Of a DNA stretch of 64,000 bases, positions 38,727 to 46,591 are shown piece after piece. How positions within the stretch are numbered: the stretch's first letter is position 1; each line of letters opens with the position of its first letter. Source of the stretch: Microbacterium murale. GTDB taxonomy: Bacteria; Actinomycetota; Actinomycetes; Actinomycetales; Microbacteriaceae. The stretch covers positions 2,108,001 to 2,172,000 of the forward strand of contig NZ_JAUSXK010000001.1 of NCBI RefSeq assembly GCF_030815955.1, read 5' to 3'. The notes under the pieces were generated by a model that searched no databases, was not told where the DNA came from, and was given only the letters and a program-made list of their open reading frames with translations. The position numbers and the translations under genes are program-made.

Positions 38727-38971
38727 TGGACGACCTCGATGCCGACGACGTCCTCGATGACCGCGTTGGAGAGCACGTCGTCTGCGAGCTTCTTGACCTC
38801 GGCGAGCACGGCATCCGTGACCTCGCCGTCGACCGTGAGCTCGAAGCGCTTGCCGATGCGCACATCGCTGAAGCCCTCTACGCCCAACCGTGCGAAAGCG
38901 CCGGACACGGCCTTCCCCTGCGGGTCGAGCAGTTCGGACTTGGGCATGACGTCGACGACGATGGTGGGCAT
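38723..38971 (-). CDS. purS: Phosphoribosylformylglycinamidine synthase subunit PurS
   Basis: 82 residues, the normal PurS size ([20 protein letters not shown] at the start, [13 protein letters not shown] in the middle). It bridges PurQ and PurL in the FGAM synthase complex. The ATG has GGAG upstream. A TAGACT -10 hexamer lies at 39009-39014, giving a leader of about 30 bases. Confidence 0.95.
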   Translation of the reverse strand: MPTIVVDVMPKSELLDPQGKAVSGAFARLGVEGFSDVRIGKRFELTVDGEVTDAVLAEVKKLADDVLSNAVIEDVVGIEVVQ

Positions 38972-39278
38972 TGAAGGCTCCAGAAGTCGCGGGAAGGCGG
39001 GCAGTTCCAGTCTAGCGTCCGGGTAGTGACGCCCGGATGCTCGGGAAGCTCGTCGGGCGCGGCTTCGGATGCGGGACGGGAATGCCCGGACGGATGACGC
39101 ACCCCCCGGTAAATCCGTCCGGGCCCGTCGAGGAGCCCCCCTCGTCGACGATCCCGTCCGCGAACCCCAGCGGCGAGAAAGCCCTCCACAAGCAGGTTAG
39201 AGTCATCGCACAGAAGCCGCATCGTGGAGAGTTGCGAGGCATGCCACTCTCCAATGATCGACCTCGAGGGAGGGACGC
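38972..39278. other. 307-bp spacer between purS and the MerR-type gene, with three inverted repeats
   Basis: No supportable gene lies here. It contains the purS -10 TAGACT (39009-39014, minus strand), a short repeat TCCGGG/CCCGGA (39018-39037), a perfect 11-bp hairpin CCCGGACGGAT/ATCCGTCCGGG (39085-39095 and 39113-39123), and GTCGA/TCGAC flanking a C run (39127-39149). The operator-like repeat at 39225-39253 is listed separately. Confidence 0.6.
39225..39253 (+). promoter_or_regulatory. Inverted repeat TGGAGAGT-N13-ACTCTCCA, possible autoregulatory site
   Basis: Perfect 8-bp arms with a 13-base centre lie 25 bases before the MerR-type start. MerR-family regulators often bind such palindromes in their own promoters. 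It could also fold in the mRNA leader. Confidence 0.45.
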
Positions 39279-39944
39279 ATGAAGCTCAACGAGCTCGCGC
39301 TTCAGAGCGGAGTCAGCACGACGACACTCAAGCACTGGATACGGGTGGGGATCATGCCTGCTGGGCGGCTGCGCAATCGCACCACAGCCGTCTATGAGAG
39401 GCGCCACGTCGATCGCGCGCGGCTGATCGTCGTGATGCGCGATTCCTATCGCGCATCGACAGCCGCGATCAGATCACTCACGGATGTGATCGATTCCGAC
39501 GCGGCCACTCTCGAAGTGATGAACGCCTGTCAGGCGTTCGCGCTCGGAATCTCCGAGGGCGTCGCCTCCGACCCTGACTACGAGGTCTTCCGCGAACGTA
39601 CGCACGAGCTGATGCGGCGCCGCGACTGGCGCGGTTACCCTGGCGCGGCCGAGCAGGGCCTCGCGCACGCGCTGGCGCAGGCCGCCACGGTCGGTCTGGA
39701 CTACGACGTCGAAGAGCTCATGGAGTACGCCGATGCGCTCGAGCCGCTCGCGGGGCGGAACATCGCCGCCCTCCAGCCGGATGGATCGCGCGACGAGGTG
39801 GCCACGAGGATGCTGCTCGCCGTCCACGCGCGCGCTCGACAGCTCGTCGCGGTGAGCAGTCTTGCGCACGCGGCAGTATCCATCCGCTCTGCGATAGATC
39901 GCGGCGTCGCGCCGGCCGACCTCGCGAAGCCTCCCGGAAAGTAG
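39279..39944 (+). CDS. MerR-family-like transcriptional regulator
   Basis: 221 residues. The N-terminus has a MerR-type winged helix (MKLNELALQSGVSTTTLKHW, with RVGIMPAGRL and the wing YERRHVDRARLI). The C-terminal 150 residues are helical with no metal-binding cysteines, so this is not a metal sensor. Ligand and targets are unknown. GAGGGAGG precedes the ATG. Confidence 0.75.
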   Translation: MKLNELALQSGVSTTTLKHWIRVGIMPAGRLRNRTTAVYERRHVDRARLIVVMRDSYRASTAAIRSLTDVIDSDAATLEVMNACQAFALGISEGVASDPDYEVFRERTHELMRRRDWRGYPGAAEQGLAHALAQAATVGLDYDVEELMEYADALEPLAGRNIAALQPDGSRDEVATRMLLAVHARARQLVAVSSLAHAAVSIRSAIDRGVAPADLAKPPGK

Positions 39945-39954
39945 CGCGCCGCTG

Positions 39955-40488
39955 TCAGGCCGAGTGGAAGACCGTGTGCAGGTCACCGATGAGGTCGCGT
40001 CCGCCGAGGCCGTCGATCTCGAACAGCACCGAGATGCCGGCGACGTGCGAACCCAGCTGCTCGATCAGCTGGCGTCCGGCGGCGAGAGTTCCACCGGTTG
40101 CGAGCACGTCATCGATCAAGAGGACGCGTGAGCCGGCAGGCAGGTCATCGTGCATCTCGATCGTCGCGGTGCCGTACTCGAGGGCGTAGTCGACGGATGC
40201 TGCGGGTCGAGGCAGCTTGCCCGCCTTGCGGATCGGGATGAGCCCGACGCCGGCCGATATCGCTGCGGCGCTCGCGATCAGGAATCCGCGCGCCTCGATT
40301 CCGGCGATGACGTCGAACTGCCCGGCGAAAGGCTCGATGATCGCCTCGGTCGTGACGCGTAGCGCCTCTGCATCCGCCAGCAGTGGCGTGATGTCGCGGA
40401 ACAGGATGCCGGGTTCGGGGTAGTCCGGGATGCTGCGGATCAGCGATGCGGCGCGGGTGAGAGCGGGGGAGAGTTCGGCGGACGGCAC
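39955..40488 (-). CDS. apt: Adenine phosphoribosyltransferase
   Basis: 177 residues with the PRPP-binding motif VLLIDDVLATGGTLAAG, the substrate loop GLIPIRKAGKLP and the start IRSIPDYPEPGILFRDITPL. It salvages adenine to AMP. It is divergent from cebE; the CebR-controlled promoter points the other way. Confidence 0.96.
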   Translation of the reverse strand: MPSAELSPALTRAASLIRSIPDYPEPGILFRDITPLLADAEALRVTTEAIIEPFAGQFDVIAGIEARGFLIASAAAISAGVGLIPIRKAGKLPRPAASVDYALEYGTATIEMHDDLPAGSRVLLIDDVLATGGTLAAGRQLIEQLGSHVAGISVLFEIDGLGGRDLIGDLHTVFHSA

Positions 40489-40526
40489 TGCCCAAGGCTA
40501 CTTCAGTGCCACCCGCATGGGCTCGC

Positions 40527-40584
40527 TTGACATTCATGGGAGCGCTCCCATACAGTGGCACTCACGTTCGTGGGAGCGCTCCCA
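40527..40584 (+). promoter_or_regulatory. cebE promoter with two perfect CebR boxes
   Basis: The -35 TTGACA (40527-40532) and -10 TACAGT (40551-40556) are 18 bp apart. Operator 1, ATGGGAGCGCTCCCAT (40536-40551), is a perfect 16-bp palindrome inside the spacer. Operator 2, TGGGAGCGCTCCCA (40571-40584), lies just past the expected start of transcription. TGGGAGCGCTCCCA is the CebR consensus known from Streptomyces and Thermobifida. Confidence 0.93.
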
Positions 40585-40660
40585 GGGGGGCGCACGCCCA
40601 GCGACGCACGCGAACGCCTACCTGCACCACAACCACTGCACGACCACAAAGGAGTGACCT

Positions 40661-41974
40661 GTGAACACACGCGCCCGCCGACGGATCCTGACGACAGCAG
40701 CCGTCGCATCCGTCTCCGCTCTCGCCCTGGCCGGCTGTTCAGCCGGCGCAGACGGCGACACCTCCGGCGGCAGCGCCGATGGCGACATCACGCTGACTGT
40801 CACCACGTTCGGAACCTTCGGTTACGAAGACCTCTACGAGCAGTACGAGGAGGAGAACCCGAACATCACGATCGAGGCGACGAACATCGACACCGGTGGC
40901 AACGCACGCACCGATGCCTTCACCAAGATCGCCGCCGGCTCCGGCCTCAGCGACATCGTCGCCGTCGAAGAAGGCTGGCTCGGCGCGATCATGGAGGTCT
41001 CCGACACCTTCGTCGATCTGCGCGACTACGGCATCGAGGACCGCAAGGACGACTGGGTCGACTGGAAGTACGCCCAGGGAACCGACGCCGAGGGTCGCGT
41101 GATCGGCTACGGCACCGATATCGGCCCGAGTGGCATCTGCTACAACGGTGCGGCCTTCGAGGCCGCCGGGCTGCCCAGCGACCGCGAGTCCGTCGCGGAG
41201 CTGCTCAACGGCGACTGGGAGAACTACTTCACCGTCGGCGCCGACTACACGGCGAAGACCGGCAAGGCCTGGTACGACCACTCCGGCTTCGTCTGGAACT
41301 CGATGGTCAACCAGCTCGACGAGGGCTATTACACCGTGGACGGTGAGCTGAACGTCGAGGGCAACGCCGAGCTCAAGGAACGCTTCGAGATGCTCGGAGC
41401 AGCGACCGAGGGCGGCCAGTCCGCCGCGCAGGCGGCGTGGGACTGGAACGGCGGCAAGTCGTTCGTCGACGGCACCTTCGCGACGTTCGTCTGCCCCGGC
41501 TGGATGCTGGGAACCATTCAGGGTCAGGTCGAAGCAGGCGGCGGCGACGCTTCGACGGGCTGGGACTTCGCCGATGTCTTCCCCGGAGGTGCAGCCAACT
41601 GGGGCGGCGCATTCCTCTCCGTCCCGGAGAGCTCTGAGCACAAGGAGGCGGCAGCGGCTCTCGCCGACTGGCTGACGCAACCCGAGCAGCAGGTCAAGCA
41701 GTCCGAGGCCGCTGGCAACTTCCCGTCGACCGTCGAGGCGCAGGAAGAGCTCGCTGCCGCCGCGGCACCGAACGAGTTCTTCAACGACGCTCCCACCGGC
41801 GCCATCCTCGCCGAGCGGGCGAAGGGCGTCGTCGCCCAGTTCAAGGGTGCCGATGACTCGGTCATCCAGGAGAACGTCTTCGGCCCGGCACTGAGCAGCC
41901 TCGACCGGGGCGAGACAGACACCAAGGGCGCCTGGGATCAGGCGATCAAGCTCCTGGACGAGCTCGTCGGCTGA
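40661..41974 (+). CDS. cebE: Cello-oligosaccharide ABC transporter binding lipoprotein CebE
   Basis: 437 residues from a GTG, family-1 sugar-binding protein. Type II signal with lipobox LALAGC (Cys26), then a Gly/Ser-rich tether and an extracellular-solute-binding domain. Two CebR boxes upstream and the downstream permease pair, GH1 enzyme and LacI regulator support cellobiose or cello-oligosaccharide binding. GGAG lies close to the start codon. Confidence 0.9.
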   Translation: MNTRARRRILTTAAVASVSALALAGCSAGADGDTSGGSADGDITLTVTTFGTFGYEDLYEQYEEENPNITIEATNIDTGGNARTDAFTKIAAGSGLSDIVAVEEGWLGAIMEVSDTFVDLRDYGIEDRKDDWVDWKYAQGTDAEGRVIGYGTDIGPSGICYNGAAFEAAGLPSDRESVAELLNGDWENYFTVGADYTAKTGKAWYDHSGFVWNSMVNQLDEGYYTVDGELNVEGNAELKERFEMLGAATEGGQSAAQAAWDWNGGKSFVDGTFATFVCPGWMLGTIQGQVEAGGGDASTGWDFADVFPGGAANWGGAFLSVPESSEHKEAAAALADWLTQPEQQVKQSEAAGNFPSTVEAQEELAAAAAPNEFFNDAPTGAILAERAKGVVAQFKGADDSVIQENVFGPALSSLDRGETDTKGAWDQAIKLLDELVG

Positions 41975-41983
41975 CGTGCATCC

Positions 41984-42024
41984 CGACAGGCTCAGCGGCC
42001 GGCCTCCGGTTGCTGAGCCTGTCG
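41984..42024 (+). repeat. 13-bp hairpin between cebE and cebF (GACAGGCTCAGC family)
   Basis: CGACAGGCTCAGC (41984-41996) pairs perfectly with GCTGAGCCTGTCG (42012-42024). It shares its core with the hairpin after the other binding-protein gene (17949-17990). Likely effect: protection of cebE mRNA or partial termination before cebF. Confidence 0.7.
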
Positions 42025-42071
42025 AGGCACGCTCCCTGTTACTCGTACGAGACGCGACAAGGAAACACACA

Positions 42072-43136
42072 ATGACTCTCACCGCTCCGCCGAAGGAGCG
42101 CCGGGACACGGCATCCGCACAGCAGACGGATGCCCCGCCGAGGCCTTCCTGGCGCCACCGTCTCTCGCGATTCGACCAGAATGCCTCGCCGTACGCCTAC
42201 GTCGCGCCCTTCTTCCTGTTGTTCGGTCTCGTCGGGCTGTTCCCGCTGGTGTACACGGTGTACGTCGCCGTGCACGAGTGGGACCTGCTCAAGGGCGAAG
42301 GCGACTTCGTCGGCTTCGGCAACTTCATCGAGATCCTCGGCGACTCGATGTTCTGGAACTCGATCTTCAACACGCTGAGCATCTTCCTGCTCTCCGCGAT
42401 CCCGCAGCTGTCGGTCGCCCTGCTGGTCGCCTACCTGCTCGATCGGGGACTCCGCGCCCCGACCATCTGGCGGATGAGCGTGCTCATCCCGTTCGTGGTC
42501 ACCCCGGTCGCGGTCGCCATCATCTTCTCCAGCATCTTCAATGAGGCCGACGGCCTCGCCAACAACCTGCTGAACCTGATCGGCATCGTCGATCAGGAGT
42601 GGAAGCACAACACGTTCCTCTCTCACGTCGCGGTCGCAGTCATGGTGAACTTCCGCTGGACCGGCTACAACGCACTCATCCTTCTCGCCGCGATGCAGGC
42701 GGTGCCACGTGACCTGTACGAATCGGCCGCGATCGACGGGGCGGGGCCTGCAAGACGGTTCTTCTCGATCACGATTCCCACGATCCGCCCGACGCTGATC
42801 TTCGTGATCATCACCGCGACGATCGGCGGTCTGCAGATCTTCGCCGAGCCGCGACTGTTCGATGTGTCGACGGCCGGAGGCATCGGTGGCAGCGACCGGC
42901 AGTTCCAGACCACTGTGCTCTTCCTGTGGGAACTCGCGTTCTTCCGCAGGAACCTCGGCGAAGCATCCGCAGTCGCCATCCTCCTGTTCCTGCTCATCGT
43001 CGGGATCGGCGTGATCAACTTCCTGCTCTCCCGGCGGATCGCCACCGGATCCGCACCCAGGAGCGGCCGTGCCGTCAGGCGTCGAACCCGCAAGAGCACC
43101 GCGTCCGCCGACAACACTCAGGAGGAGGCGCGATGA
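42072..43136 (+). CDS. cebF: Cello-oligosaccharide ABC transporter permease CebF
   Basis: 354 residues, MalF-like permease with six main helices (YVAPFFLLFGLVGLFPLVYT at about residues 46-65) and coupling loop DLYESAAIDGAGPARRFFSI. Start ATG 42072 was chosen over a longer frame from 41976, which runs through the intercistronic hairpin. It overlaps cebG by four bases. No ATPase is encoded here; CebEFG systems usually share MsiK. Confidence 0.92.
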   Translation: MTLTAPPKERRDTASAQQTDAPPRPSWRHRLSRFDQNASPYAYVAPFFLLFGLVGLFPLVYTVYVAVHEWDLLKGEGDFVGFGNFIEILGDSMFWNSIFNTLSIFLLSAIPQLSVALLVAYLLDRGLRAPTIWRMSVLIPFVVTPVAVAIIFSSIFNEADGLANNLLNLIGIVDQEWKHNTFLSHVAVAVMVNFRWTGYNALILLAAMQAVPRDLYESAAIDGAGPARRFFSITIPTIRPTLIFVIITATIGGLQIFAEPRLFDVSTAGGIGGSDRQFQTTVLFLWELAFFRRNLGEASAVAILLFLLIVGIGVINFLLSRRIATGSAPRSGRAVRRRTRKSTASADNTQEEAR

Positions 43137-44020
43137 CCGCCACGCAGGCACTCAGCGTGCCCGAGAAGATCCGACGCCGTCGCAGTGCCGGCGGTAATGC
43201 CGGCGTCGGCAGCCGTCCAGGCTTCCTCACGTACGGGCTGCTCGCCGCCTTCATCATCGGCAGCATCTACCCGCTGTGGTGGTCGGTCGTGGTCGCGAGT
43301 GGCACGAACTCGACCCGCGCTGAGACGCTGCCGATGATCCCGGGTGGGAACTTCTTCGCGAACGCCGCGAAGGTCTTCGACGCCATCCCGTTCTGGCTGG
43401 CGCTCGGAAACTCGTTCCTCGTGTCGACGATCATCACACTGTCGGTCGTGACCTTCTCGACCCTCGCCGGCTACGCCTTCGCGAAACTGCGCTTCAAGGG
43501 CCGCGAGGGCCTCATGGTCTTCGTCATCGCGACGATGGCGATTCCGACGCAGCTCGGTATCATCCCGTTGTTCATGGTGATGCGCGAGCTCGGCTGGACC
43601 GGATCCATCGGTGCGGTGATCATCCCGACGCTCGTCACGGCGTTCGGCGTGTTCTTCATGCGCCAGTACCTCGTCGACGTGATCCCGGACGAGCTCATCG
43701 AGGCGGCGCGGATGGACGGCGCGAACCAGTTCCGCACGTTCCTCACGGTCGGCATCCCCGCTGCAAGACCCGCCATGGCGATCCTCGGTCTCTTCACCTT
43801 CATGACCGCATGGACCGACTACCTGTGGCCGTTGATCGTGCTCTCCCCGCAGAACCCGACCCTGCAGACGGCGCTGAGCCAGCTGCAGTCCGGGTACTAC
43901 GTCGACTACTCGATCGTGCTGACCGGCGCTGTGCTCGCGACGCTGCCCCTGCTCGTCCTCTTCGCGGTCGCAGGCAAGCAGCTCGTCAGTGGAATCATGG
44001 CCGGCGCGGTGAAAGGATGA
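43133..44020 (+). CDS. cebG: Cello-oligosaccharide ABC transporter permease CebG
   Basis: 295 residues, MalG-like permease; coupling loop DELIEAARMDGANQFRTFL, six helices. GGAGGAGG precedes the ATG, which overlaps the cebF stop (ATGA). Its own stop overlaps the GH1 start. Confidence 0.93.
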   Translation: MTATQALSVPEKIRRRRSAGGNAGVGSRPGFLTYGLLAAFIIGSIYPLWWSVVVASGTNSTRAETLPMIPGGNFFANAAKVFDAIPFWLALGNSFLVSTIITLSVVTFSTLAGYAFAKLRFKGREGLMVFVIATMAIPTQLGIIPLFMVMRELGWTGSIGAVIIPTLVTAFGVFFMRQYLVDVIPDELIEAARMDGANQFRTFLTVGIPAARPAMAILGLFTFMTAWTDYLWPLIVLSPQNPTLQTALSQLQSGYYVDYSIVLTGAVLATLPLLVLFAVAGKQLVSGIMAGAVKG

Positions 44021-45456
44021 CCTCTATGACCCGCCCCTTCCCCGAGAAGTTCCTGTTCGGAGCGGCCACCGCGGCGTACCAGATCGAGGGGGCAGCGCAC
44101 GAGGACGGCCGCACCGACTCGATCTGGGATGCGTTCGCCCGTGTGCCCGGCGCGGTCGTCGGCGGCGAGAGCGGGGATGTGGCATGCGATCACTACCACC
44201 GCTACCCGGAGGACGTCGCCCTCATGACCGAACTCGGTCTGCAGACGTACCGCTTCTCGACCTCATGGTCGCGGGTGCGCCCCGAGGGCGGCGCGGTGAA
44301 TCAGAAGGGTGTCGACTTCTACAGCCGACTCGTGGACGAGCTGCTGGGCGCAGACATCCTGCCGTGGCTCACGCTGTACCACTGGGACATGCCGCAGGCG
44401 CTTCAGGAGCGCGGCGGCTGGACGAACCGCGACACGGTCGACCGGTTCCTCGAGTACGCCGGCACCATGCACGACGCGCTCGGCGACCGGGTGAACGTGT
44501 GGACCACGCTGAACGAGCCGTGGTGCTCATCGTTCCTCTCCTACACCGGGGGCGAACACGCACCGGGGCACACGAGCATCGCTGAAGGGCTGCTCGCTTC
44601 GCACCATCAGCTCCTCGCTCACGGCCGCACGATCCAGGAACTGCGCGGCCGTGACGCTGCGCTGAACCTCGGCATCACGCTGAACCATACCGTCGCCGAC
44701 CCGGCCGATCCGCAGAACCCGGCGGACCTCGATGCCGTCCGACGGGTCGATGGACAGTTCAACCGCTGGTTCCTCGACCCGATCTATCGGGGGACGTACC
44801 CGGCTGACATCGTCGAGGACATCCGCGCGGTCGATGCAGAAGCTGTCGCACGATTCGAGGCGGTGATCCACGATGGTGATCTCGCGATGATCGCGCAGAA
44901 GATCGACACCCAGGGCGTCAACTATTACCACGGTGACTTCCTCGCAGGCGAGGCGCCGGCCGAGCCGCCGGTCGCGGGCGGACCCGCGACTGAACGGGCG
45001 ACTCGAAGTCCGTATCCGTCGAGCGACGGCATCCATTCCGTCGAGCGCGGCCTTCCGCGCACGGCCCAGAACTGGGAGGTGCAGCCGGAAGGGCTGACGC
45101 GCCTGCTAAAGAGGGTCTGGTTCGAGTACGCCGAGCCGGCAGGCACGGTGCTGCACGTGACCGAGAACGGCGCCGCGTACGACGACGTCGTGGTCGTGGA
45201 GGACGGCGAGACGCGGGTTCACGATGAGCGGCGCGCAGACTATCTTCGCGCGCACCTCGGCGCCGCGCTGGATGCTGCGGATGCCGGTGTCGATGTGCGC
45301 GGCTACTTCTACTGGTCGATGTTCGACAACTTCGAGTGGGCTTGGGGCTACGACAAGCGCTTCGGCATCGTCCGCGTCGACTACGACACCCAGGAGCGGA
45401 GCATCAAGGACAGCGGTCGGGAGTACGCTCGCATCATTGCCGCGCGGGCCCTCTGA
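44017..45456 (+). CDS. GH1 family beta-glucosidase
   Basis: 479 residues from ATG 44017 (ATGA overlap with cebG); ATG 44026 is an alternative. GH1 motifs are complete: FLFGAATAAYQIEGAAHEDG, acid/base Glu167 in TLNEPW, nucleophile Glu383 in HVTENGAAYDD and SMFDNFEWAWGYDKRFGIV. There is no signal peptide, so it cleaves imported cellobiose to glucose inside the cell, the role of BglC in Streptomyces. Confidence 0.95.
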   Translation: MTSMTRPFPEKFLFGAATAAYQIEGAAHEDGRTDSIWDAFARVPGAVVGGESGDVACDHYHRYPEDVALMTELGLQTYRFSTSWSRVRPEGGAVNQKGVDFYSRLVDELLGADILPWLTLYHWDMPQALQERGGWTNRDTVDRFLEYAGTMHDALGDRVNVWTTLNEPWCSSFLSYTGGEHAPGHTSIAEGLLASHHQLLAHGRTIQELRGRDAALNLGITLNHTVADPADPQNPADLDAVRRVDGQFNRWFLDPIYRGTYPADIVEDIRAVDAEAVARFEAVIHDGDLAMIAQKIDTQGVNYYHGDFLAGEAPAEPPVAGGPATERATRSPYPSSDGIHSVERGLPRTAQNWEVQPEGLTRLLKRVWFEYAEPAGTVLHVTENGAAYDDVVVVEDGETRVHDERRADYLRAHLGAALDAADAGVDVRGYFYWSMFDNFEWAWGYDKRFGIVRVDYDTQERSIKDSGREYARIIAARAL

Positions 45457-45545
45457 CCGGTGCCGACGGCCTTCAAGTCGCGCAAAGCGCTGCATTCGAC
45501 TTCTGAACGCAACCCTTCGCGCGATTCGAACGAAGGAGGAAGTCG

Positions 45546-46539
45546 ATGACGAGGGCGACGATAGAAGAGGTGGCGGCGACCGCCGGAGTGTCACGCTCGA
45601 CCGTGTCGCGGGTGGTCAACGGGTCGACCGCGGTGAGTCCCGAGGCTCTCGCCGCAGTGCAGGCCGCGATCGCCGAGCTCAGTTATGTGCCGAACCGGGC
45701 CGCCCGGTCGCTTGCCTCGAGGCAGACGCACGCGATCGCGCTGATCGTCCCCGAAGACACCACGCGCTTCTTCGGCGACCCCTTCTTCGCCTCGATCGTC
45801 GCCGGCATCACCGGTGCGCTCAGAGGCTCGGACTACCTGCTCAATCTGCTGATCGCCAGTGACGACCCCGGCGACAAGATGACGAGTTTCGTACGCAACG
45901 GCGGGGTCGACGGCGCACTGATCGTCTCGCACCACACGAGTGACGCGTTCATCGATCGGATCGCGGATGCCGTGCCGGTGGTGTGGGGCGGACGTCCGCT
46001 GCGGCCGCGGGGTGAGTGATTACATCGTCGACGTCGACAACGTCGCTGCAGGGCGCGCCGCCACTCAGCATCTCGTCGACACCGGCCGGACGCGCATCGC
46101 GACCATCTCCGGACCGCTCACGATGCTCGCGTCCGTCGACCGGGCGCAGGGCTTCCGTGATGCGCTCGCGGATGCAGGGCTCACGCCTCTCGCAGAGGAG
46201 GAGGGCGACTACAGCGAAGCGAGTGGAGCGGAGGCCGTGCGTCGGATTCTTGCATCAGGCACTCCCGACGCGATCTTCGTCGCCAGCGACCTCATGGCAC
46301 GTGGCGCGCTGACGGCCATGCGTTCGATAGGGCTGCGGGTGCCGGAGGACGTGGCGCTGATGGGATTCGACGACTCTTCGGTGGCGCTGTCGACCGACCC
46401 CCCGCTGACGACTATGCGTCAGCCGATGTATCTGCAGGGCGAGACCATGACGGCTGTGCTGCTGTCCCGTCTCGCCGGCGGCGAGCCGGAGAAGATGACG
46501 ATCCTGCCTACGGAGCTGGTCGTTCGCGCTTCGGCCTAG
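45546..46539 (+). pseudogene. cebR: LacI-family repressor CebR, frameshifted
   Basis: Frame one encodes the helix-turn-helix (TIEEVAATAGVSRSTVSRVV) and half of the sensor domain to WGGRPLRP, then stops at 46019. The second frame resumes with GVSDYIVDVDNVAAGRAATQ and runs to the normal C-terminus (LMGFDDSSVALSTDPPLTTM). Omitting C46008 joins them into about 330 residues. GGAGGAAG precedes the ATG. Its place at the end of cebEFG-GH1 and the CebR boxes at cebE identify it. If the break were real, the ceb operon would be constitutive. Confidence 0.88.
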
Positions 46540-46591
46540 CAGGCGGTTGCGCCCCAGCTTCTATCAAGCGAGCGGGGACCCCCGCCGCCGC

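Noticed and set aside
39012..39407. Minus-strand ORF across the purS-MerR spacer
   Set aside because: It runs antisense into the MerR-type gene, lacks a ribosome site and known motifs, and covers several inverted repeats.
40739..42109. Long minus-strand open frame of about 456 codons opposite cebE
   Set aside because: It is antisense to cebE, has no recognisable domain and shows the low-complexity composition expected of the third-codon shadow in high-GC DNA.
9506..46008. Programmed ribosomal frameshifting in the four split genes
   Set aside because: No slippery heptamer with a downstream structure common to the four, and unrelated families are affected; one-base errors explain all of them.
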